Shown here: positions 1 through 5,308 of the stretch, in pieces
Layout of the letters: each line of letters starts with the position of its first letter
Numbering within the stretch: position 1 is the first letter of the stretch
NCBI GenBank assembly: GCA_002869095.1
Contig: PKTO01000070.1
Location: 1 to 6,318, forward strand
Direction: 5' to 3'
DNA from: Clostridiales bacterium
Lineage (GTDB): Bacteria > Bacillota > Clostridia > Peptostreptococcales > BM714
Length of the DNA: 6,318 nucleotides
Program-made: the position numbers and the translations under genes
Notes under the pieces: model-generated
Database searches by the model: none
Seen by the model: only the letters and a program-made list of their open reading frames with translations
What the model was told of the DNA's origin: nothing

Positions 1-27
1 GATGCATTTGAGGTTCCTGAAATCTAA
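1..27 (+). CDS. 3' end of an upstream gene (partial), possibly the substrate-binding lipoprotein
   Basis: Frame 1 reads DAFEVPEI and then TAA at 25-27, with the rest of the gene outside the window. Operons of this class normally place the BMP-family substrate-binding lipoprotein directly upstream of the ATPase, so this is the most likely identity, but eight residues cannot prove it. The other two frames also close quickly (TGA at 7-9 and TAG at 32-34), so the choice of frame rests on the distance to the terminator and on plausibility. The assignment is inference from gene order only. Confidence 0.35.
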   Translation, partial: DAFEVPEI

Positions 28-31
28 ATTG

Positions 32-60
32 TAGTTAATGATGCGAAAATGGTTTATAAT
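32..60 (+). promoter_or_regulatory. Possible internal promoter ahead of the ATPase gene
   Basis: A perfect TATAAT lies at 55-60. The hexamer 17 bases upstream (TAGTTA, 32-37) is a poor -35 match, and there is no extended -10 TG. The box overlaps the outer base pairs of the terminator stem. A start about seven bases downstream (near 67) would give an RNA lacking most of the 5' arm of that stem, so it could escape termination and supply the transporter genes independently. This is inference; TATAAT is not rare in AT-rich intergenic DNA. Confidence 0.3.
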
Positions 61-95
61 AAGGTCAGATGAAAATATCTGACCTTATTTTTTTT
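58..95 (+). terminator. Intrinsic terminator between the upstream gene and the ABC ATPase gene
   Basis: The arms AATAAGGTCAGAT (58-70) and ATCTGACCTTATT (77-89) form a perfect 13-bp stem around the loop GAAAAT (71-76). A run of eight T follows at 88-95, partly inside the stem. This is a textbook Rho-independent terminator. It sits inside what looks like one operon, only two bases before the Shine-Dalgarno of the ATPase gene, so it probably lowers expression of the ATPase and permeases relative to the upstream gene. Confidence 0.85.
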
Positions 96-97
96 AC

Positions 98-104
98 AAG
101 GAGG
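98..104 (+). promoter_or_regulatory. Shine-Dalgarno that fixes the TTG start of the ATPase gene
   Basis: AAGGAGG lies seven bases before the TTG at 112-114. The first in-frame ATG is at 130, 25 bases from this site, which is too far. The spacing therefore decides for the TTG start. Confidence 0.85.
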
Positions 105-111
105 AACGATT

Positions 112-1647
112 TTGCCAAACATAGTCGAAATGAAAAACATAACTAAAATTTTTCCGGGCGTAATTGCCAATGACAATGTGAATTTCAATCTTGAAGAAGG
201 TGAAATACATGTTTTGCTTGGCGAAAACGGAGCGGGAAAAACTACTCTCATGAATATACTGTATGGACTCTATCAGCAGACATCGGGTGAAATATTCATT
301 CGCGGAGAAAAAGTGAATATGAAAAATCCGAATATTGCAATTGAGCATAGGATAGGAATGGTGCATCAGCATTTTATGCTTGTGCCTCCTTTTACAGTTA
401 CTGAAAACATAGTTTTGGGGAATGAACCCAATAAATTCGGAAAACTGAGAATGGATATGGATCTGGCAAGGGAAAGGGTCCTTGAACTTTCCGAGAATTT
501 TGGCTTGAAAATAGATCCGGACATAAAAGTCCAGGATATTTCAGTTGGTTTGCAGCAACGGGTTGAAATAATCAAGGCACTTTACAGAGGTGCGGACATA
601 CTGATTCTGGATGAACCTACCGCTGTTTTAACTCCGCAGGAAATAGATGAATTGGGAGAAATAATCAAAAAGCTGACGTCGGAAGGCAAGTCGGTAATTT
701 TGATAACACATAAACTCAAGGAAGTCATGTCAATGAGCGACCGGGTAACCGTAATACGAAAAGGCAAGGTCATTGAAACTTTGGATACGGCGGATACCGA
801 TATTGATGCTCTTGCAGAGTTGATGGTTGGAAGAAAAGTTAAGCTCGAAGTCGACAAGAAGGAAAAGGAAGCCGGAAAGACAATACTGAAAGTTGAAAAT
901 TTGAAGGTTCTTGACAGCAGAAAAATAGAGGCTGTAAAGGATGTGTCGTTTGAGGTTAAGGCCGGTGAAGTTCTCGCAATCGCAGGTGTCGACGGCAATG
1001 GGCAGTCGCAATTGGTTGAGGCTATCACAGGACTTGCTAAAATCGAATCCGGAAGAGTTGAATTGGACGGCGAGAACATCACCCACATGTCGACCCGTGA
1101 AATAATCAACATGGGAGTCGGACATATACCTGAGGACAGGCATAGAAGAGGATTGATCCTTGAGCATTCATTGGCCGAGAATATGATTCTTGGATACCAC
1201 CACAGCGAGCCTTTCAGCAAAAACAAGATGATGGATTACAATGCTGTAGCCAAGCATGGCAAAACTTTGATAAAAGAGTTTGACATAAGGACCCCGGGAG
1301 AGCAGGTCCAGGCGAAATCGCTCTCCGGCGGAAATCAGCAGAAAGTCATAATAGCAAGGGAATTCTACAAGAACCCCAAATTGCTTATCGCGGCGCAACC
1401 CACAAGAGGGCTTGATGTTGGAGCTATAGAATTTGTTCATAAGAGGCTCATAGACCAAAGAAACGATGACAAGGCGGTTCTGCTTATTTCGCTTGAGCTT
1501 GATGAGGTAATGTCTCTGGCTGACCGCATTGCAGTAATCTATGACGGTAGAATTGTCGGGATTGTCGATGCCAAGGATGCAACGGAAAAGGAATTGGGAA
1601 TAATGATGGCTGGCGGCAAACCGGAAAGGGAGATGAAGGATGAATAA
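112..1647 (+). CDS. Nucleoside/simple-sugar ABC importer, tandem ATP-binding protein (NupO/YufO-like)
   Basis: This 511-residue cytoplasmic protein carries two ABC ATPase domains in one chain and should drive import through the two permeases encoded next to it. NBD1 (about 1-240) shows Walker A GENGAGKT (37-44), the Q-loop glutamine Q86, a signature motif changed to ISVGLQQR (143-150), Walker B ILILDEPT (163-170) and the switch histidine H200. NBD2 (about 257-500) has a degenerate Walker A with Q298 in place of lysine, a canonical signature LSGGNQQK (404-411), a Walker B altered to LLIAAQPT (424-431), and L461 where the switch histidine would be. Length and motif pattern match the NupO/YufO group of the sugar ATPases. 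The gene starts with TTG, supported by AAGGAGG at the right spacing, and overlaps the next gene by eight bases. Which substrate is moved (nucleoside, another sugar, or riboflavin as in RfuB-type relatives) cannot be told without the binding protein. The family is confident; the substrate is not. Confidence 0.95.
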   Translation: MPNIVEMKNITKIFPGVIANDNVNFNLEEGEIHVLLGENGAGKTTLMNILYGLYQQTSGEIFIRGEKVNMKNPNIAIEHRIGMVHQHFMLVPPFTVTENIVLGNEPNKFGKLRMDMDLARERVLELSENFGLKIDPDIKVQDISVGLQQRVEIIKALYRGADILILDEPTAVLTPQEIDELGEIIKKLTSEGKSVILITHKLKEVMSMSDRVTVIRKGKVIETLDTADTDIDALAELMVGRKVKLEVDKKEKEAGKTILKVENLKVLDSRKIEAVKDVSFEVKAGEVLAIAGVDGNGQSQLVEAITGLAKIESGRVELDGENITHMSTREIINMGVGHIPEDRHRRGLILEHSLAENMILGYHHSEPFSKNKMMDYNAVAKHGKTLIKEFDIRTPGEQVQAKSLSGGNQQKVIIAREFYKNPKLLIAAQPTRGLDVGAIEFVHKRLIDQRNDDKAVLLISLELDEVMSLADRIAVIYDGRIVGIVDAKDATEKELGIMMAGGKPEREMKDE

Positions 1648-2734
1648 AAATGGACTTAAATGGCTGTGGGACAATCTGAAACTTCCTTTGATCGCAATAG
1701 TTCTTGGATTTGTAATCGGAGCTTTTTTCATAATCATTGCAGGAAGCAATCCGATCGTGGCCTACACGGCTCTTTTCAAAGGAAGCGTGGGGGGCTTGAC
1801 TAAAATCGGGGAAACTCTTTATAAGACAACGCCTTTGATTTTTACAGGATTGTCGGTTGCATTTGCTTTCAGGACAGGTCTTTTCAATATTGGAGCCGAA
1901 GGCCAGTACATAGTCGGTTCCATAACCGCTATTGCAATCGGTTGGTATTTTCAGAATTTGCCGGGAACAATACTTCTGCCCTTGATTCTGTTTTTTGGAG
2001 CTTTGGCGGGAGGTATTTGGGCTTCAATAGCCGGTTTTTTGAAAGCGAGGTTCGGTGTGCATGAGGTAATCACTACTATTATGCTCAATTATACGGCACT
2101 CATAGGAACAAACTATATAATAAGAACCGTTTTGAATCCGCAAGTGCTTGAGGGAACAACCAAAATGGCGTTTTCGGTGTCGATACCCGAGAAAGCCAGG
2201 CTTTCCAAACTGAGTGAATTCATACCCCAATTCGGGTATTCAAGCGCCCACACCGGCATATTTATCGGGATTGCATGCGCTTTGGCAATTTACTATCTAT
2301 TATTCAAAACGACTTTGGGTTACGAGATAAGGTCTGTCGGCTTTAATCCTGAAGCCGCGGAATACGGCGGCATAAGCAAAAAGAAAAACATAGTCCTTGC
2401 AATGTTCATATCGGGAATATTGGCAGGCTTGGCCGGTGCCGTTCAGGTTGCCGGATTGATCTACAAAGTCAATATGTCTGCGGCCATGTCAGGCTATGGA
2501 TTCGATGGAATCGCAGTTGCGCTTGTTGGCGGTAATCATCCAATAGGCGTTCTCGCAAGCGCCCTGTTGTTCGGAGTTTTAAGCAACGGTTCAAGAAAAA
2601 TGCAATTGGCCGGAATACCAAAAGAGGTCATAGGAATTATTCAGGGAGTAATCATAATATTCATAGCTGGCAAGCTTGTAGTTCAATTGATTGCCAAAAG
2701 GAAAAAGACTGCTGTGCATAAGGAGGCGGAATAA
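1640..2734 (+). CDS. ABC transporter permease, BPD_transp_2 family (NupP/YufP-like)
   Basis: This 364-residue integral membrane protein is one half of the importer channel. Hydrophobic stretches suggest about eight to ten membrane helices, among them 15-34, 64-78, 88-105, 110-135, 143-160, 204-222, 250-275, 285-315 and 328-350. The FNIGAEGQ motif (82-89) is typical of this permease group. The segment from L226 to I245 (with RSVG and NPEAAEYGG) corresponds to the cytoplasmic coupling loop that docks on the ATPase. The N-terminus is short and cytoplasmic, and the C-terminus is lysine-rich (353-361), as expected for an inside-facing tail. The ATG lies within the end of the ATPase gene (8-base overlap) with GGGAG at 1628-1632 seven bases ahead, so translation is probably coupled. 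It is longer than its partner, as is usual for the first permease of such pairs. Confidence 0.93.
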   Translation: MNKNGLKWLWDNLKLPLIAIVLGFVIGAFFIIIAGSNPIVAYTALFKGSVGGLTKIGETLYKTTPLIFTGLSVAFAFRTGLFNIGAEGQYIVGSITAIAIGWYFQNLPGTILLPLILFFGALAGGIWASIAGFLKARFGVHEVITTIMLNYTALIGTNYIIRTVLNPQVLEGTTKMAFSVSIPEKARLSKLSEFIPQFGYSSAHTGIFIGIACALAIYYLLFKTTLGYEIRSVGFNPEAAEYGGISKKKNIVLAMFISGILAGLAGAVQVAGLIYKVNMSAAMSGYGFDGIAVALVGGNHPIGVLASALLFGVLSNGSRKMQLAGIPKEVIGIIQGVIIIFIAGKLVVQLIAKRKKTAVHKEAE

Positions 2735-3676
2735 ATGGACAACGGAACAACAGTAGTTGTAATTGCAATAGTGGCCTCTGCAATTCGCCTTGCGACTCCC
2801 CTTATATTTGCTTCTCTTGGAGGAGTTTTTTCCGAAAGATCCGGGGTTGTAAACATAGCGCTTGAAGGAATAATGATAATGGGAGCATTTTTTGCCGTGC
2901 TTTTCACTCACTTGACAGGAAATCCCTGGATTGGTGTTCTTGCGGCCATAATAATAGGCATATTGACATCATTGCTTTTGGCGGTGGTATCCATCCATCT
3001 GAGAGGTAATCAGGTTGTAGCGGGCGTTGCAATAAATCTTCTTGCAGTCAGTCTTACAGCTTTTCTGCTTGAAATGGTTTGGAACAGGTCCGGTTCGACG
3101 CCTTCCGTAGAGAAAGCATTGACAGACAACCCGTTTGAATTTTTGGAGGGGATTCCGGTTCTTGGAGATCTCTTTTCGAGATTTACTCCGTTTGTATATT
3201 TTGCATTTCTAATGGTTGGAATATCGTATTACGTATTATTCAAAACATCATTCGGCTTGAGGATAAGAGCGGTTGGAGAGCATCCGCGCGCCGCCGATAC
3301 AGTCGGAATAAACGTGTATATGACAAGATACATATGCGTGATGATAAGCGGGGCATTGGCGGGAATAGCTGGCGCATCCCTTTCGATAGGAACAATAAGC
3401 CTTTTCAGGGAAGGTATGACAGCTGGAAAAGGATTCATAGCCTTGGCTGCCATGATATTCGGCAAATGGCACCCGGTCGGGGCTTTGTTTGCATGCCTTT
3501 TCTTTGGCTTGGCGGATGCAATACAGATACAGGCGCAGTCTTTTGGAATACCGATTGCGCAGGAATTTTTGCAGATGCTGCCGTATGTAGCCACAATTTT
3601 GGCTCTTGCAGGTGTTGTAGGACGTTCGGTGGCACCCAAAGCCGATGGACAGCCATATGAAAAGGATATGGGATAG
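2735..3676 (+). CDS. ABC transporter permease, BPD_transp_2 family (NupQ/YufQ-like)
   Basis: This 313-residue integral membrane protein is the second channel subunit, paralogous to the permease before it. Both share the pattern LFKT-x5-IR-x-VG followed by an alanine-rich coupling segment (here 168-194, with RAVGEHPRAADTVG). The N-terminal region with ERSGVVNIALEG (34-45) and the GMTAGKGFIALAAMIFGKW segment (227-245) are characteristic of the NupQ/YufQ group. Hydrophobic runs suggest roughly eight helices (about 7-30, 42-60, 65-88, 94-115, 150-168, 197-222, 232-262 and 278-297). Its ATG follows the preceding TAA with no gap, and AAGGAGG (2720-2726) lies eight bases upstream, so it is translated from the same mRNA. 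The hairpin terminator just after its TAG ends the operon. Confidence 0.93.
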   Translation: MDNGTTVVVIAIVASAIRLATPLIFASLGGVFSERSGVVNIALEGIMIMGAFFAVLFTHLTGNPWIGVLAAIIIGILTSLLLAVVSIHLRGNQVVAGVAINLLAVSLTAFLLEMVWNRSGSTPSVEKALTDNPFEFLEGIPVLGDLFSRFTPFVYFAFLMVGISYYVLFKTSFGLRIRAVGEHPRAADTVGINVYMTRYICVMISGALAGIAGASLSIGTISLFREGMTAGKGFIALAAMIFGKWHPVGALFACLFFGLADAIQIQAQSFGIPIAQEFLQMLPYVATILALAGVVGRSVAPKADGQPYEKDMG

Positions 3677-3685
3677 GAAGAATCC

Positions 3686-3720
3686 AAAAAAAACCGGCGG
3701 CTGAAACGCCGCCGGTTTTT
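3686..3720 (+). terminator. Intrinsic terminator of the ABC importer operon
   Basis: The GC-rich arms CCGGCGGC (3694-3701) and GCCGCCGG (3708-3715) pair perfectly around a 6-base loop. A5 before and T5 after the core can extend the stem to 13 bp. Eight A precede the stem (3686-3693), so the opposite strand would carry a longer U-tract and the structure could work in both directions, although no convergent gene is visible. It begins ten bases after the permease stop codon. Confidence 0.9.
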
Positions 3721-3736
3721 AAAGTTGCATTCAATC

Positions 3737-3745
3737 TGATATAAT
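3737..3745 (+). promoter_or_regulatory. rpoN: Extended -10 promoter for rpoN
   Basis: TGATATAAT is a perfect extended -10 element (TGnTATAAT). The -35 position falls in the T-run of the preceding terminator (TTTTAA, 3717-3722) and is weak, as is common for extended -10 promoters. Transcription would start near 3752 and leave a leader of about 30 bases. A later TACTAT (3757-3762) is a poorer alternative. Confidence 0.6.
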
Positions 3746-3770
3746 GATTATGTTCATACTATAGAAGTCG

Positions 3771-3776
3771 GGTGAT
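3771..3776 (+). promoter_or_regulatory. rpoN: Ribosome binding site of rpoN
   Basis: GGTGAT matches the 3' part of the full Shine-Dalgarno AAGGAGGTGAT rather than the usual GGAGG core. Aligned on the full consensus it is 7 bases from TTG 3780, 10 from ATG 3783 and 16 from ATG 3789. It therefore supports the first two starts and disfavours the third. Confidence 0.5.
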
Positions 3777-3782
3777 GTTTTG

Positions 3783-5180
3783 ATGAAAATGTCTTATAAC
3801 TTAAATTTGTCACAAACTCAAAAATTGATTATGACACCGGAATTGAAGCAAGCCATCGAGATATTGCAATATAATTCGGTGGAGCTTAATGAGTTTATAA
3901 GGCAAGAGTTGTTGAACAATCCATTATTGGAAAATCCTAAAAACGAAGAATCCCAGCATGATAAAAAAGAAGAAAATGTTGAAAAATCCGAAAAGGAAAT
4001 TGACGATATCGACTGGAAAGAATACTTTTCCGATTATGACCGAACAAAGACAAGAAATAATTTCAAAGAAGAAAAAGAAGAGGTTGTCTTTCAGAATTTT
4101 GTCACAAACGAAACGACTTTGACGGAGCATTTGTTGTTTCAGCTCAAGTTTACATTGCTTGGCAGAGAAGAAAAGGTGGTGGCAGAGTATATAATCGAGA
4201 ATCTTGACAACAACGGCTACTATCAACTGACCGATATGGAGATAATTGAAAAATTCGGAATAGATGAAACCATATTGGAGAAAATTCTTGATGTGCTTCA
4301 TGATTTCGATCCTGTAGGGGTGTGCTCCAAAAACTTGAGGGAATGTCTTTTGCTGCAATTGAAGCGAAGGGAAAAGAAATATCCTGTAGCGGAGGAAATA
4401 ATTAGTTCCTATTTGGACGATTTGGCTGCAAACAGGATTCTACAGATAGCGAAAGCGACAAATTTTACAAAGGAAGAAATTCAGGAGGCTGCGGATTTCA
4501 TAAAAACGCTGGAACCCAAACCGGGCAGGGAATTCGCTTCAATGAAAGGCATAAAGTATATAATACCCGATATTGCGGTAGAGAAAATTGAGGGCGAGTA
4601 TATAATAAGGATAAATGAAATCACCGCACCGCGTTTGACAATAAGCAATTATTACAAGAAACTACTTTCAAGCGGCAATATTGAAAACAACGCGTCGTCA
4701 TATATAAACGAAAAGCTGAATGCGGCGGTTAGAATAATAAAAAGCATAGAACAGAGAAGAAATACAATAATGAAAGTCGTTGGCGCGATAATTGAATTCC
4801 AATACGATTTTTTTGAAAACGGAAAAGCATACCTGAAACCATTGACTCTGAAAAATGTGGCTGACAGGGTCGAAGTTCATGAATCAACCGTAAGCAGAGC
4901 AATCAATGGAAAGTACATGCAGTCCCCCAGAGGGATCTTTGAACTTAAATATTTTTTCCAAAGCGGTGTTTCAAGCAATGCGGGAGAAGGTGTATCATCT
5001 GCCAGCATTCAATCGATGATAGTGGAATTGATTGAAAATGAAAATTCGAAGAAACCCCACAGCGACCAATTCATAACAGATGAGCTGACACGAGCCGGCA
5101 TAAAAATTTCAAGAAGGACTGTCGCAAAATATAGGGAAGAGTTGAAAATTCCGTCTTCTTCAAAGCGGAAGAGATACTGA
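3783..5180 (+). CDS. rpoN: RNA polymerase sigma-54 factor RpoN (SigL)
   Basis: Sigma-54 binds core RNA polymerase and directs it to -24/-12 promoters, where an AAA+ enhancer-binding activator must open the complex. Counting from ATG 3783 gives 465 residues, within the normal length. Region I (1-49) has the Gln/Leu-rich activator-interacting pattern, including SQTQKLIMTPELKQAIEILQ (10-29). Region II (about 50-102) is a very acidic and lysine-rich linker. The core-binding domain follows (about 103-290, with the DFDPVG motif at 174-179). The C-terminal DNA-binding domain holds a helix-turn-helix (about 355-395, VHESTVSRAINGKY) and the RpoN box SRRTVAKYRE (443-452), where the consensus first alanine is serine. 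TTG at 3780 is an equally placed start one codon longer; ATG at 3789 is less likely. It has its own promoter and is separated from the importer operon by a strong terminator. No sigma-54 activator gene is in the window, so its regulon cannot be inferred here. Confidence 0.97.
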   Translation: MKMSYNLNLSQTQKLIMTPELKQAIEILQYNSVELNEFIRQELLNNPLLENPKNEESQHDKKEENVEKSEKEIDDIDWKEYFSDYDRTKTRNNFKEEKEEVVFQNFVTNETTLTEHLLFQLKFTLLGREEKVVAEYIIENLDNNGYYQLTDMEIIEKFGIDETILEKILDVLHDFDPVGVCSKNLRECLLLQLKRREKKYPVAEEIISSYLDDLAANRILQIAKATNFTKEEIQEAADFIKTLEPKPGREFASMKGIKYIIPDIAVEKIEGEYIIRINEITAPRLTISNYYKKLLSSGNIENNASSYINEKLNAAVRIIKSIEQRRNTIMKVVGAIIEFQYDFFENGKAYLKPLTLKNVADRVEVHESTVSRAINGKYMQSPRGIFELKYFFQSGVSSNAGEGVSSASIQSMIVELIENENSKKPHSDQFITDELTRAGIKISRRTVAKYREELKIPSSSKRKRY

Positions 5181-5196
5181 CAAGACATTTATAGGA

Positions 5197-5224
5197 TTGA
5201 AAAAAATAGAATTAGGATTATAAT
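5197..5224 (+). promoter_or_regulatory. pgk: Sigma-A-type promoter for pgk
   Basis: TTGAAA (5197-5202) and a perfect TATAAT (5219-5224) are separated by 16 bases. This is the best promoter in the window, as expected for a highly expressed glycolytic gene. The predicted start, near 5231, falls on the first bases of the dyad at 5230-5250. The 7-mer TAGGATT occurs twice, at 5192-5198 and 5213-5219, 21 bases apart, overlapping the -35 and -10 regions. No better promoter is seen between the dyad and the pgk ribosome binding site. Confidence 0.7.
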
Positions 5225-5229
5225 GATAT

Positions 5230-5250
5230 GGGACACGTTTATCGTGTCCC
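5230..5250 (+). promoter_or_regulatory. Candidate operator: perfect dyad at the predicted pgk transcription start
   Basis: The dyad has half-sites GGGACACG/CGTGTCCC and spans about +1 to +20 of the predicted transcript, a classic repressor position. The GGGAC/GTCC halves resemble the operator halves of the glycolytic repressor CggR, but the spacing between halves is wider than I recall for CggR. The same bases can equally be read as an RNA hairpin. The dyad is seen directly; a role as operator is inference. Confidence 0.3.
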
Positions 5251-5258
5251 GAGTTTTT
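5230..5258 (+). terminator. Hairpin with short T-run after rpoN, candidate terminator
   Basis: The arms GGGACACG (5230-5237) and CGTGTCCC (5243-5250) form a perfect 8-bp stem with a TTTAT loop. T5 follows at 5254-5258 after a 3-base gap (GAG). It lies 49 bases after the rpoN stop and can end rpoN transcripts. The gap before the T-run and the shortness of that run make it weaker than the other two terminators here. If it also acts on RNA started at the pgk promoter, it would be an attenuator. Confidence 0.5.
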
Positions 5259-5294
5259 AGCCAATGTTGTAAACCGAACGATTGAATTAATTGT

Positions 5295-5301
5295 GGAGGT
5301 G
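5295..5301 (+). promoter_or_regulatory. pgk: Shine-Dalgarno that fixes the TTG start of pgk
   Basis: GGAGGTG lies with its GGAGG core nine bases before TTG 5309. The first in-frame ATG (5336) is codon 10 and would remove the start of the first beta strand of the enzyme, so the TTG start is preferred. Confidence 0.8.
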
Positions 5302-5308
5302 CAGATAT

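Noticed and set aside
2..34. Small ORF MHLRFLKSKL at the window start
   Set aside because: It is ten codons long with no visible ribosome binding site because the window begins there. The frame ending at 27 fits an upstream gene end better.
28..111. Riboswitch ahead of the transporter genes
   Set aside because: The gap is too short and holds only one simple terminator hairpin. No conserved aptamer core (purine, FMN or other) can be seen.
582..1226. Long minus-strand open frame (214 codons) inside the ATPase gene
   Set aside because: It lies wholly opposite a gene with clear ABC motifs. Its translation is Ser/Pro/Thr/Ile/Phe-rich with no recognisable domain, and no ribosome binding site was noted. 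It is a shadow of the coding strand.
3467..3472. TGGCAC as the -24 element of a sigma-54 promoter (also at 3630-3635)
   Set aside because: Neither copy has TTGC at the required spacing for the -12 element, and both lie inside the permease gene. I found no convincing sigma-54 promoter in the window, so autoregulation of rpoN is not supported.
3334..3660. Alternative-frame + strand open frame (108 codons) inside the second permease
   Set aside because: It is out of frame with a well-supported permease that has family motifs to its very end, and the product is rich in Trp/Cys/Arg with no membrane or domain pattern.
5230..5250. Calling the dyad a CggR operator outright
   Set aside because: The half-sites resemble CggR sites, but the gap between them differs from what I recall, there is only one unit where CggR uses tandem units, and no cggR gene is visible. 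I kept it only as a candidate operator.
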